From assembly GCA_020073005.1 (NCBI GenBank), contig JAIQFX010000007.1, positions 115,712-172,668 on the forward strand: 56,957 nucleotides of DNA, written 5' to 3'. A model generated the notes under the pieces. It made no database searches. It had not been told where the DNA came from and worked only from the letters and a program-made list of their open reading frames with translations. The stretch is from Terriglobia bacterium (GTDB lineage Bacteria > Acidobacteriota > Vicinamibacteria > Vicinamibacterales > CAVVIG01). The translations under genes were made by a program, and so were the position numbers. Shown here one piece after another: positions 8,352 to 16,849 of the stretch (the first letter of the stretch is position 1; every line of letters starts with the position of its first letter).

Positions 8352-9458
8352 ATGCTGAAAGGCATCGACCTCAACTCGCTGCGGTTCGCGTCGCCCGAGT
8401 ACCTCTGGCTGCTCATCGCGCCGGCGGCGCTGCTCGTGGCGTGGGGCTGGCAGCTCGGGCGGCGGCGGCGCGACGCGCGGCGGTTCCGGCAGCACCGGCG
8501 TCTGCCCGTGCGCGAGCGGTTTCCGATCTTCGGCGGGCTGGCGTTCTGGTTCTGTCTGCTGCTGGCCAGCGCGTCCACGATCATCGCGCTCTCGCGCCCG
8601 ACCGCGGCGGTCGCGCTCGTGCGCACGGCCGGCGTGGACCTGATAATTTTACAGGACGGATCCGCGTCGATGCGGACGCCCGACGTCACGGGCAACCGCT
8701 GGCAGCGGTCGATGCGTTTTCTGCGCGTCCTCGGCGAATCGCTCGCGTGGAAGGACGACCGGATGGCGATGGCGCTCTTCGCGCACATCGCCGCGCCGCA
8801 GATCCGGCTGACCAAGGATCCCAACACGTTCTTCTTCTTCCTCGATCACCTGAACAACGAATCGCCGTTCCGGCTCGAGGACGACACGACGTGGGACACG
8901 AACATCGAGCTCGGGCTCGCGTGGGGCATGCGGCTCATCGAGCGCGATCAGGAGGTCTACGGCAAGTCGCCGAACGCGAAGGCGTTCGTGCTGATTTCCG
9001 ACGGCCAGTCGTGGAGCGGCGAAGTGGCGCGCGCGCTCAAGACCGCGCGCGAGCGCAACCTGCCGGTATTCGTCGTCGGCGTCGGCACGACCGTCGGCGG
9101 GCTGATTCCAGAGCCGCCGCCGGCGCGCGGCAGCACGGCGCCGCAGAATCCGCCGATTCACTCGCAGCTCGACCGCGCGTCGCTGACGATGATCTCGGAC
9201 GCCGGCGGCGGCGAATACATGGAGCTGGATCGCGAGGGCGACCGCGAGATCGCCAACCGCATCATCGACGCGGCGCGCAAGCGGGCGGGATCGCGCGGGC
9301 TCGAAGTCGCGAGCGAAGAATTGTACTGGCGCTTTCTCGCTCTGGCCGTCGTGCTGGTCGGCGTCGGGCTGCTCTTCCTGCAGGAGCGCGTCGAGCTCTG
9401 GCTCCAGGCGGCCGGCGCGAGCGTCGCCCTGGCGCTCGTCTGGACTCTAACCCGTTAG
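8352..9458 (+). CDS. Second vWA-domain membrane protein (BatB/MxaL-like)
   Basis: A 368-residue von Willebrand factor A protein. Helices at about 15-33 and 61-80 anchor it, the vWA domain starts at LIILQDGSASM with a DxSxS metal site (Asp102, Ser104, Ser106), and a hydrophobic C-terminal region (about 326-365) adds one or two helices. The domain carries a Pro-rich insertion around PEPPPARGSTAPQNPP. It is distinct in sequence from the vWA protein encoded at 6383, as MxaC and MxaL are. It closes the six-gene cluster; the next gene is convergent. GGAG lies very close to the ATG, so translation may depend partly on the upstream gene. Confidence 0.84.
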   Translation: MLKGIDLNSLRFASPEYLWLLIAPAALLVAWGWQLGRRRRDARRFRQHRRLPVRERFPIFGGLAFWFCLLLASASTIIALSRPTAAVALVRTAGVDLIILQDGSASMRTPDVTGNRWQRSMRFLRVLGESLAWKDDRMAMALFAHIAAPQIRLTKDPNTFFFFLDHLNNESPFRLEDDTTWDTNIELGLAWGMRLIERDQEVYGKSPNAKAFVLISDGQSWSGEVARALKTARERNLPVFVVGVGTTVGGLIPEPPPARGSTAPQNPPIHSQLDRASLTMISDAGGGEYMELDREGDREIANRIIDAARKRAGSRGLEVASEELYWRFLALAVVLVGVGLLFLQERVELWLQAAGASVALALVWTLTR

Positions 9459-9462
9459 ATCC

Positions 9463-9490
9463 TTCTCACTTTTCTCTTCTCAGTTCTAAT
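9463..9490. repeat. Short degenerate heptamer array between convergent genes
   Basis: Four units TTCTCAC, TTTTCTC, TTCTCAG, TTCTAAT. It starts 4 nt after the stop of the rightward vWA gene and contains the stop codon (9486-9488) of the leftward ROK kinase. Confidence 0.6.
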
Positions 9491-10436
9491 TTTCCTTCTC
9501 CCACAACCACGCCGCGCCACGGACGCCGCTCGCGTCGCCGTGCTTCGCGCGCACGAGCTTCGTGACGACGCGATCGGAGAACACATGCGGCGCCCACAGT
9601 GCCGGCACCGCCTCGTACAGGCGATCGATGTTGGAGAGTCCGCCGCCGAGCACGATGACGCCGGGATCGAGCACGTTGATGATCGACGCCAGCGCGCGCG
9701 CCATCCGATCCTCGTAGCGCGCGAGACACGCGACCGCCAGCGGCTCTCCACGCTTCGCACGCTCGACGATCGCGATCGCATCGACCGCCGCGCCGGAATC
9801 ATCGCGATCTTCGTCGCGCGAGCCGTTCAGGCGAGCGTGATCGACGTAATCCCTCGCGAGACCCGGGCCCGACAGAAACGTCTCGATGCAGCCGCCGCGC
9901 CCGCAGTAGCACGCCGGGCCCGGACGCTCGTCGTCGCGCGGCGCGGGCAGCGGATTGTGTCCCCACTCTCCGGCGATCGCGTTCGCGCCGGTCACGACGC
10001 GGCCGTCGATCACGACGCCGCCGCCCGTGCCCGTGCCGATAATCACGCCGAAGACGATCGACGCGCCCGCCGCCGCGCCGTCCGTCGCTTCCGAGAGCGC
10101 GAAGCAGTTGGCGTCGTTCGCCAACCGCACGGGACGATCGAGCAGGCGCGGCAGATCGTCGGCGAGCGGCTGGCCGATCATCCAGGTCGAGTTGGAGTTC
10201 TTCACCAGGCCGGTCGCCGGCGAAATCGTGCCGGGAATGCCGACGCCGACGCTCCCTTTCGTCCCGCTCGCGCGTTCGATGGCGGACACCAGCTGAACAA
10301 TCGCTTCAAGTGTTCGACGGTAATCGCCGCGCGGCGCCGGGATCCGTTTCCGCGCCACTTCGCGCCCGCCGTCGTCGATGGCGATGCCTTCGATCTTCGT
10401 GCCGCCGAGGTCGATGCCGATGCGCATGACCGGCAA
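9486..10436 (-). CDS. ROK-family sugar kinase (fructokinase-like)
   Basis: A ROK kinase of about 316 aa that should phosphorylate a hexose with ATP in the cytoplasm. Seen: GIDLGGTKIEG phosphate-binding motif at the N-terminus, the ANDANCFALSEA catalytic-Asp region, GTGTGGGVV, and the ROK zinc signature with GEWGH, CYCGRGGCIE near residues 150-185. The zinc motif and GTKIEG opening resemble the Mak-type fructokinases, but substrate cannot be fixed from sequence alone. An internal ATG at 10427 (MRIGIDLGG) is an equally good start. The gene stands alone and is convergent with the vWA cluster; its stop codon lies within a heptamer array. Confidence 0.88.
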   Translation of the reverse strand: MPVMRIGIDLGGTKIEGIAIDDGGREVARKRIPAPRGDYRRTLEAIVQLVSAIERASGTKGSVGVGIPGTISPATGLVKNSNSTWMIGQPLADDLPRLLDRPVRLANDANCFALSEATDGAAAGASIVFGVIIGTGTGGGVVIDGRVVTGANAIAGEWGHNPLPAPRDDERPGPACYCGRGGCIETFLSGPGLARDYVDHARLNGSRDEDRDDSGAAVDAIAIVERAKRGEPLAVACLARYEDRMARALASIINVLDPGVIVLGGGLSNIDRLYEAVPALWAPHVFSDRVVTKLVRAKHGDASGVRGAAWLWEKEN

Positions 10437-10484
10437 TGGTAACGCCGGGTTCCGGGTTCTCGGTTCAACTTATAATCAATCGTC

Positions 10485-12296
10485 ATGACTCTTCTGCGCG
10501 CCTCTCGATTCGTCGTCGCCGCGTTCTGCGTCACCGCGATCGGCTGCGCGCAGCCGGCGCCCGCGCCAACCGCCGCCGACGCGAGAGCGTTCCTCGACAA
10601 CGTCAACGCGACGATGTTGAAGCTGAACATCGCGGCGAGCCAGGCCGGCTGGGTCCAGCAGAACTTCATCACGGACGACACGGAAGCGCTCGCGGCGCGC
10701 GCGAATCAGGAAGCCATCGACGCGACGGCGACGTTCGCGAAGGAAGCGACGAAGTTCGACAAGGTCGCCGTCCCCGCCGATCAGCGGCGCCAGCTGAATC
10801 TGCTGAAGCTGTCGCTCGTCATGGCGACGCCCGCGGACCCGAAGGAATCCGACGAGCTGACGAAGATCGCGGCGCGGCTCGAGTCGACCTACGGCAGGGG
10901 CAAGTGGTGCCCGGACGCGTCGAAGCCGGACGCGTGCCAGAACATCGACGACATCACGCGCACGCTCGCGACGTCGCGCGACGAAAAGCAGCAGCGCGCC
11001 GCGTGGGAGGGCTGGCACACGATCGCGCCGCCCATGCGCAAGGACTACGCGCGCTTCGTCGAACTGTCGAACAAGGGCGCGAAGGAGCTCGGCTTCGCCG
11101 ACACCGGCGCGATGTGGCGCGCGAAGTACGACATGCCGCCCGACGCGTTCACGAAGGAGCTCGACCGGCTCTGGGATCAGGTGCGGCCGCTCTATCTCAA
11201 GCTGCACGCCTACACGCGCATGAAGCTGCGCGAGAAGTACGGCGACGTCGTGCCCGCGAACGGCCCGATCCCCGCGCACCTGCTCGGCAACATCTGGGCG
11301 CAGGACTGGACGAACATCTATCCGCTCGAGGCACCGAAGAACGCCGACCCCGGCTTCTCGCTGACCGACATCCTCAGGAACAAGAAGCTGTCGTATCTCG
11401 ACATGGCGCGCACGGGCGAGCGCTTCTACACGTCGCTGGGCTTCGCGCCGCTGCCGAAGACGTTCTGGGAGCGCTCCCTTCTCGTCCGCCCGAAGGACCG
11501 CGACGTCGTCTGCCACGCGAGCGCGTGGGACATCGATCAGTCGGAAGACGTCCGCATCAAGATGTGCATCGAGCCGACGGCGGAAGACTTCACGACGATC
11601 CATCACGAGATGGGTCACAACTTCTACCAGCGCGCCTACAAGGGTCAGCCGTACCTCTTCCGCGACAGCGCGAACGACGGCTTCCACGAAGCGATCGGCG
11701 ACACGATCGCCCTCTCGGTCACGCCCGAGTATCTGGTGAAGATTGGACTGCTCGACAAGGCCCCGGACTCCTCGCGCGACATCGGGCTGCTGCTGAACAA
11801 GGCGCTCGAGAAGATCAGCTTCCTGCCCTTCGGGCTGCTCATCGATCAGTGGCGCTGGCAGGTGTTCTCGGGCGCGGTGCCCGCGACCGCCTACAACAAA
11901 GCGTGGTGGGATCTGCGGCTGAAGTACCAGGGCATCGCGCCGCCGACAGCCCGCGGCGAGGAGTTCTTCGATCCGGGCGCGAAGTATCACGTGCCGGACA
12001 ACACGCCGTACACGCGGTACTTCCTCGCCGACATCCTGCAGTTCCAGTTCCACCGCGCGCTGTCGAAGACCGCCGGCTGCACGCTGCCGCTGCACCGCTG
12101 CTCCATCTACGAGAGCACGCCGGCGGGCGATCGGCTGAACGCGATGCTCATGATGGGACAATCGAAGCCATGGCCCGACGCGCTGGAAGCGCTCACCGGC
12201 TCGAAGCAGATGGACGCGACGGCGATCCTCGACTACTTCGCGCCGCTGTCGAAGTGGCTCGATGAACAGCTGGCTGGGAAGCCGGTGGGCTGGTAG
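10485..12296 (+). CDS. Peptidase M2 family (ACE-like dipeptidyl carboxypeptidase), lipoprotein
   Basis: Zinc metallopeptidase of the angiotensin-converting-enzyme family (603 aa), which removes C-terminal dipeptides. The zinc motif HEMGH is at residues 374-378 and the third ligand Glu402 lies in EAIGD, the spacing known for ACE. The N-terminus is a hydrophobic stretch ending at AIGC, a plausible lipobox, so the protein is likely a lipoprotein of the envelope. The chloride/substrate-region YTRYFLADILQFQFH is also preserved near 505. Full length for a single-domain bacterial M2 enzyme. ATG 10485 places the hydrophobic segment correctly. The next gene follows after a heptamer array. Confidence 0.93.
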   Translation: MTLLRASRFVVAAFCVTAIGCAQPAPAPTAADARAFLDNVNATMLKLNIAASQAGWVQQNFITDDTEALAARANQEAIDATATFAKEATKFDKVAVPADQRRQLNLLKLSLVMATPADPKESDELTKIAARLESTYGRGKWCPDASKPDACQNIDDITRTLATSRDEKQQRAAWEGWHTIAPPMRKDYARFVELSNKGAKELGFADTGAMWRAKYDMPPDAFTKELDRLWDQVRPLYLKLHAYTRMKLREKYGDVVPANGPIPAHLLGNIWAQDWTNIYPLEAPKNADPGFSLTDILRNKKLSYLDMARTGERFYTSLGFAPLPKTFWERSLLVRPKDRDVVCHASAWDIDQSEDVRIKMCIEPTAEDFTTIHHEMGHNFYQRAYKGQPYLFRDSANDGFHEAIGDTIALSVTPEYLVKIGLLDKAPDSSRDIGLLLNKALEKISFLPFGLLIDQWRWQVFSGAVPATAYNKAWWDLRLKYQGIAPPTARGEEFFDPGAKYHVPDNTPYTRYFLADILQFQFHRALSKTAGCTLPLHRCSIYESTPAGDRLNAMLMMGQSKPWPDALEALTGSKQMDATAILDYFAPLSKWLDEQLAGKPVGW

Positions 12297-12300
12297 ACAA

Positions 12301-12335
12301 GAAGGAAGAAGTCAGAAGGCAGAAGGAAGAAGTGA
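12301..12335 (+). repeat. Purine heptamer array, five units
   Basis: GAAGGAA, GAAGTCA, GAAGGCA, GAAGGAA, GAAGTGA, followed by purine-rich sequence. It starts 4 nt after the M2 peptidase stop and runs up to the next start codon, so it may also supply the Shine-Dalgarno-like purines for that gene. Confidence 0.8.
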
Positions 12336-12348
12336 AGAAAAGAAGCCG

Positions 12349-13329
12349 ATGAAGAGGAACGCCATCCTGCGGATGTCGCTGATGGGCCTCGCCGCGTGTT
12401 TCATCGCGGCGTGGCCGGCGCGCGTGGCCACGCAGACGGACCTCGACGCGTTCATGAAGCAGGTGCTGCTCAAGCGCGACGACAACTGGAAGAAGCTGCA
12501 GCAGTACATCCTCGACGAACGCGAGGCGATGGAGCTGCGCGGGCCCGACCGGACGCCGATGTGGGGCGAGCATCGCGAGTACACGTGGTACATCCGCGAC
12601 GGCTTCTTCGTCCGCAGCCCGCTGAAGTTCAACGGCGTGACGATCGCCGAGCCGGAGCGGCGCAAGTTCGAAGCGGACTACCTGCGCCGAGAACAGCAGC
12701 GCGAGAAGCGGCGCGGCCGCGCACAGGCGATCGACAACACGCCCGACAACGCCCCGACGGTCCAGAGCGACGCCGACGCGCCGCGCAGCGTCGACAGCCT
12801 GATCAGGCAGACGCGCGAGCCGCAGTTCATCTCGTCCGCCTACTTCCTGCGCTTCAAGTTCGAAGAGGGCAAGTACGCGCTCGTCGGCCACGAAACGATC
12901 GACGGCCGCGATCTGCTGCGCATCGAGTACTACCCGGCCCGGATGTTCACCGGATCGGATCGCCGCCGCTCGGGACGCGGCCAGAGCGACGCGGACAAGG
13001 CGCGCGACGCCGAGTTCCGGCGGCTGATGAACAAGGTTGCGCTCGTCACGATCTGGGTGGAGCCGAACGCGCACCAGATCGTGAAGTACACGTTCGACAA
13101 CGTCGCGTACGACTTCCTTCCGGTGTCGTGGCTGATGCAGGTCGACGACGTCAAGGCGTCGATGACGATGGGCCAGCCGTTTCCCGACGTCTGGCTGCCG
13201 AACGCGCTCGAGGCGAATCTCGGGATGACGCTCGCGATCGGCCCCTTCACGCTGCACTACACGCTCGACTACCACGACTACCGCCAGCCCGACGTCGCCA
13301 CGAAGATCCGCATCCGCGAAGATCGCTGA
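12349..13329 (+). CDS. Secreted protein of unknown function
   Basis: A 326-residue protein with an N-terminal signal peptide (LMGLAACFIAAWPARVATQ). I do not recognise the family firmly. The mature part has a charged insertion at about 110-150 (RREQQREKRRGR, then an acidic stretch) and a C-terminal half rich in alternating hydrophobic residues, including VALVTIWVEPNAHQIVKYTF, resembling the beta-rich lipid-binding fold of lipoprotein-sorting proteins; that resemblance is only suggestive. ATG 12349 is chosen because it starts the signal peptide; the frame upstream is the heptamer array. The Omp85-type gene follows after 1 nt, so the two are probably co-translated and may act together at the outer membrane. 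Confidence 0.75.
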   Translation: MKRNAILRMSLMGLAACFIAAWPARVATQTDLDAFMKQVLLKRDDNWKKLQQYILDEREAMELRGPDRTPMWGEHREYTWYIRDGFFVRSPLKFNGVTIAEPERRKFEADYLRREQQREKRRGRAQAIDNTPDNAPTVQSDADAPRSVDSLIRQTREPQFISSAYFLRFKFEEGKYALVGHETIDGRDLLRIEYYPARMFTGSDRRRSGRGQSDADKARDAEFRRLMNKVALVTIWVEPNAHQIVKYTFDNVAYDFLPVSWLMQVDDVKASMTMGQPFPDVWLPNALEANLGMTLAIGPFTLHYTLDYHDYRQPDVATKIRIREDR

Positions 13330-13330
13330 C

Positions 13331-14629
13331 GTGCTGACGGCGCTGCTCCTGACCCTGTGTTGTGGTGACAACGTAGCGCGAGCCTTTCAGGCGAGCGAGA
13401 CCGGCGCGGATGTAGCGCGAGCCTTTCAGGCGAGCGAGACGATCGTCGCGATTCAGGTCCACGGCAACACGATCACGACCGACGAAGAAATCCGCCGGCT
13501 CTCCGGCGTCGATGTCGGCGCGCCCGTCACCGCGACGACCGTCGACGATGTGGCGACGCGGCTGCGCGCCAGCAAGCTCTTCGAGAAGGTCGACGTCCTC
13601 AAGCGCTTCGCCTCCATCACCGATCCGTCGCAGATCATGCTGGTCATCATCGTCGACGACGGCCCCGTACACATCAAGATGACCGGCGACCCCGACAATC
13701 CCGTCCGCACCGTCCGCAATCGCTGGCCCAAGCTGCTCTTTCTGCCCGTGCTCAACGCCGAGGACGGCTACGGCCTGACGTACGGCCTGCGGTTCGCGAT
13801 TCCCGATCCGGCCGGCGCGCACAGCCGCGTCGCGTTCCCGCTCACCTGGGGCGGCGAGAAGCGCGCCGCCGTCGAGTTCGACAAGCAGATCGAGCACTCC
13901 CCGGACATTCCAATCGACCGCGTGCTGGCCGGCGGCTCCGTGTCCCGCCGGACGAATCCGTTCTTCGATCGAGACGATGACCGCGAGCGCGTCTGGCTGC
14001 GGGCCGAGCGCGAGATCGTCCACGGCCTGCGCCTCGGCGCGTCGACGGGCTGGCAGCACGTGTCGTTCATGAACCTCGACGACCAGTTCGTGCACGCTGG
14101 CGGCGACGTGATCCTCGACACGCGCGTCGATCCCATCCTCGCGCGGAACGCGGTGTACGCGAAGGCGAGCTGGGAGCATTTGAGTTTCGCGGGCGACGGC
14201 GCGAACCGCACCGAGGTCGATGCGCGCGGATATCTGGGGCTGATTCGCCAAAACATTCTGGCCGTCCGCATCCTGCGCCAGGACTCCGACCGATCGTTGC
14301 CGGCGTACCTGCAGCCGCTGCTCGGCGGCATGGACACCCTGCGCGGCTTCCACGCGGGCACGGCGATCGGCGACACGCTCGTCGCGATGTCGGCGGAAGT
14401 GATCGTGCCCATCACCTCGCCGCTCGAGGTCGGCAAGCTCGGCGTGAGCGCGTTCGTCGACCGCGGTACGGTGTACAACAAGGGCGAGCGATTCGCCGAT
14501 CAGACGCTGAAGGAAGGCTACGGCGGCAGCGTCTGGCTCGCGGCGGCGTTTGTCAGGTTCAACGTCGCGATCGCCCATGGCGTCGGCGCGACGACGCGCG
14601 TGCACGTGGGAGCGACGGTGTCGTTCTGA
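13331..14629 (+). CDS. Omp85/BamA-type outer-membrane protein with one POTRA domain
   Basis: A 432-residue outer-membrane protein. Residues 38-110 form a POTRA-like domain (VHGNTITTDEEIRRLSGVDV, then LRASKLFEKVDV), and the rest is a beta barrel ending in the aromatic residue Phe (HVGATVSF). With one POTRA it is smaller than BamA and TamA and resembles the short FhaC/patatin-type or orphan Omp85 proteins. The GTG at 13331 lies 1 nt after the upstream stop. Between signal peptide and POTRA domain the gene carries two in-frame copies of a dispersed DNA element, read as VARAFQASET twice with a 39-nt period. These residues are probably a tolerated linker rather than functional. Confidence 0.8.
   Translation: MLTALLLTLCCGDNVARAFQASETGADVARAFQASETIVAIQVHGNTITTDEEIRRLSGVDVGAPVTATTVDDVATRLRASKLFEKVDVLKRFASITDPSQIMLVIIVDDGPVHIKMTGDPDNPVRTVRNRWPKLLFLPVLNAEDGYGLTYGLRFAIPDPAGAHSRVAFPLTWGGEKRAAVEFDKQIEHSPDIPIDRVLAGGSVSRRTNPFFDRDDDRERVWLRAEREIVHGLRLGASTGWQHVSFMNLDDQFVHAGGDVILDTRVDPILARNAVYAKASWEHLSFAGDGANRTEVDARGYLGLIRQNILAVRILRQDSDRSLPAYLQPLLGGMDTLRGFHAGTAIGDTLVAMSAEVIVPITSPLEVGKLGVSAFVDRGTVYNKGERFADQTLKEGYGGSVWLAAAFVRFNVAIAHGVGATTRVHVGATVSF
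13373..13440 (+). repeat. Two tandem copies of a dispersed ~29-bp element inside the Omp85 gene
   Basis: Copies at 13373-13401 and 13412-13440 are identical over 29 nt with core GAGCCTTTCAGGCGAGCG. The same element occurs at 17962-17990 (minus), 24842-24869 (one arm diverged) and 49278-49306. Here both are in the same reading frame, encoding VARAFQASET. Confidence 0.92.
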
Positions 14630-14632
14630 AGA

Positions 14633-14667
14633 ATTTCAGATTGCAGAGTTCAGATTTCAGATTTAAT
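14633..14667 (+). repeat. Heptamer array, five units
   Basis: ATTTCAG, ATTGCAG, AGTTCAG, ATTTCAG, ATTTAAT. It starts 3 nt after the Omp85 stop codon and ends 6 nt before the S9 peptidase start. Confidence 0.85.
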
Positions 14668-14673
14668 ACCGTC

Positions 14674-16839
14674 ATGAGGAAGTCGAGCTTTCTGGCCCTC
14701 GTGCTGGCGCTCGCCGGTGTCAGCCTCGCCGCGCAGGACCGCCTGAAATCGATGCCGGGCTACGAGCGCGCGCAGCAGATGACGCGCGAGAGCCAGACGG
14801 CGGTGCGCGGCGGCGTGCTCGCGGTGACGTGGGCGGGCGATGGCGCGTCATTCGAGTACACGCGCGACGGCAAGCAGTACCGCTTCGACATGCTGACGCG
14901 GCAGACCTCGGAGATCGGCGGCGTGCCGACTCTTACTGGTGGCCGCCCCTCGACAGGCTCGGGGCAAGCGGGTCGGGGACAGGCGCCCGGCACGCAGCCC
15001 GAGCGGGGCCGGCAGTTCGAATCGGCGACGTCGCCCGACAACACGCTGAAGGCGTACTACAAGGATCGCAATGTCTGGCTGAGCGCGCCCGACGGCGCCA
15101 ACGCGATCGCGATCACGACCGACGGCAGCGCGGCGAGCCGCGTGAAGTACGGGACGGCGAGCTGGGTGTACGGCGAGGAGCTGAGCCAGCGGACCGCGAT
15201 GTGGTGGTCGCCCGACGGCAAGAAGATCGCGTACTACCGGTTCGACGAATCGCAGATTCCTGACTTTTATCTCGCGCTCGATCAAACGCGCACGCAGACC
15301 ACGCTCGACACCGAGGCGTATCCGAACGCGGGCGTGCCGAACCCCATCGTCGATTTGTTCGTGTACGACGTCGCGACGAAGCAGTCGACGCGCGTCGACG
15401 TCCGCGACGGCAAGCCGTTCGACAACACGGTCGTCGGCCACTACGTCTATCACGTCGAGTGGTCGCGCGACGGACGCGAGCTGCTCTTCCTGCGCACGAA
15501 CCGCCGGCAGAATGTGATGGAAGTCGCCGCCGCGAATCCCGCGACGGGCGCGTGCCGCGTCGTGCTGCGCGAGTCGTGGCCGACCGGCTGGCTGATCTCC
15601 GAGCCGCGGATGGTGTTTCTCTCCGACGGCAAACGCTTCATCTGGGAATCGCAGCGGAACGGGTGGGACAACTACTACCTGTACGATGTGTCCGGCGCGC
15701 TGATCGCGCCGCTGACCTCGTCCACGACGTTCGAGGCGGCGTCGCTCGTCAAGATCGACGAGAGCGCGGGCGTCGTCTTCTACACCGCGCGCGACGGCGA
15801 CAATCCGCTCAAGCTGCAGCTCCATCGCGTCGGCCTCGACGGCAAGGGCGATCGGCTGCTGACCGATCCGCTGTTCACGCACACGATCGGCACCTGCATT
15901 CCCCGGCTCGGCTCGCGGCCCGAGCAGCCCGTCACGCCCGGGCCGTGCGCCATCTCGCCGGACAACCGGTACTTCATCGACGTCTATCAGACGCACGACA
16001 CGCCGCCGGCCACGCGGCTCGTCGACGCGATGACCGGCCGGACGGTCGTCGAGCTCGCGAAGAGCGACACGTCGACGTTCGCGGAGTTGGGTCTGAAGAA
16101 GACGGAGATGTTCACGTACACCGCGGCCGACGGCACGACGAAGCTGCGCGGGCTGATTCAGTTTCCGTCCAGTTTCGATCCATCCAGGAAATATCCCGCG
16201 CTCGTCAGCGCGTACGGCGGCCCCGAGTTCTCGCAGGCGACGGCGCGGGAAACATTCGTCGCCCCGAGCCCGCTGACCGAGTACGGTTTTCTCGTCCTGA
16301 ATCTCGACTCGCGGGGGATTCCCGGCCTCGGCAAGCGCGCCCTCGACTCGATCTATCTCAAGCTCGGCCAGGCGGAGATGGACGACATGGCCGAAGGCGT
16401 GAAGGCGTTGTGGAGCCGGCCGTACTTCGACAAGACGCGCGTCGGGATTTTCGGCACGTCGTACGGCGGCTACTCGGCGGTGATGGAGATCCTGCGTCAC
16501 CCCGACGTCTTCGCCGCCGCCGCGTCCTCGTCGCCGCCGACCGACTGGCGCAACTACGACACGATCTACAGCGAGCGCTACATGTGGATGCCGCAGGAGA
16601 ACGCGGACGGCTACGACGCCGGCGCGGCGATGACGTACGCGAAGAATCTGAAAGGCCGGCTGCTGCTCTACTACGGGACGGCGGACAACAACGTTCACCC
16701 GTCGAACTCGCTGCGGTTGATCAAAGCGTTGCAGGAGGCCGGCAAGAGCTTCGACGTCCAGGTCGGCCCCGACCGCGGCCACAGCGGCGTGAATGCCGAT
16801 CGCATGATGGAGTTCTTCATCGACACGCTCGGCAGATAG
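14674..16839 (+). CDS. Peptidase S9 (dipeptidyl-peptidase IV-like), secreted
   Basis: A 721-residue serine peptidase of the prolyl oligopeptidase family. It has a signal peptide (LALVLALAGVSLAAQ), a DPP-IV N-terminal beta-propeller at about 80-490, and an alpha/beta-hydrolase catalytic domain from about 520 with Ser596 in GTSYGGY, Asp671 in GTADNN and His703 in DRGHSG. It should release dipeptides from peptides outside the cytoplasm; a Glu-containing YGEELSQR motif in the propeller domain is like the substrate-amine binding motif of DPP-IV. ATG 14674 starts the signal peptide. An in-frame insertion of a dispersed repeat at 14947-14969 adds RPSTGSGQAGRGQ in a surface-loop position of the propeller. 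Confidence 0.92.
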   Translation: MRKSSFLALVLALAGVSLAAQDRLKSMPGYERAQQMTRESQTAVRGGVLAVTWAGDGASFEYTRDGKQYRFDMLTRQTSEIGGVPTLTGGRPSTGSGQAGRGQAPGTQPERGRQFESATSPDNTLKAYYKDRNVWLSAPDGANAIAITTDGSAASRVKYGTASWVYGEELSQRTAMWWSPDGKKIAYYRFDESQIPDFYLALDQTRTQTTLDTEAYPNAGVPNPIVDLFVYDVATKQSTRVDVRDGKPFDNTVVGHYVYHVEWSRDGRELLFLRTNRRQNVMEVAAANPATGACRVVLRESWPTGWLISEPRMVFLSDGKRFIWESQRNGWDNYYLYDVSGALIAPLTSSTTFEAASLVKIDESAGVVFYTARDGDNPLKLQLHRVGLDGKGDRLLTDPLFTHTIGTCIPRLGSRPEQPVTPGPCAISPDNRYFIDVYQTHDTPPATRLVDAMTGRTVVELAKSDTSTFAELGLKKTEMFTYTAADGTTKLRGLIQFPSSFDPSRKYPALVSAYGGPEFSQATARETFVAPSPLTEYGFLVLNLDSRGIPGLGKRALDSIYLKLGQAEMDDMAEGVKALWSRPYFDKTRVGIFGTSYGGYSAVMEILRHPDVFAAAASSSPPTDWRNYDTIYSERYMWMPQENADGYDAGAAMTYAKNLKGRLLLYYGTADNNVHPSNSLRLIKALQEAGKSFDVQVGPDRGHSGVNADRMMEFFIDTLGR
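14947..14969 (+). repeat. Dispersed palindromic repeat inside the S9 peptidase gene
   Basis: Core TCGACAGGCTCGGGGCAAGC, translated PSTGSGQA here and PEPVEG on the other strand. From memory, this word is a very widespread intergenic/intragenic repeat in bacterial genomes. It keeps the reading frame and sits between propeller blades, next to a further low-complexity stretch. Confidence 0.75.
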
Positions 16840-16849
16840 GAGCTTCCCG

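Noticed and set aside
13373-13440. Protein-level repeat domain in the Omp85-type protein
   Set aside because: The repeated residues are identical at DNA level to elements found outside genes, so they are an inserted DNA repeat rather than an evolved protein repeat.
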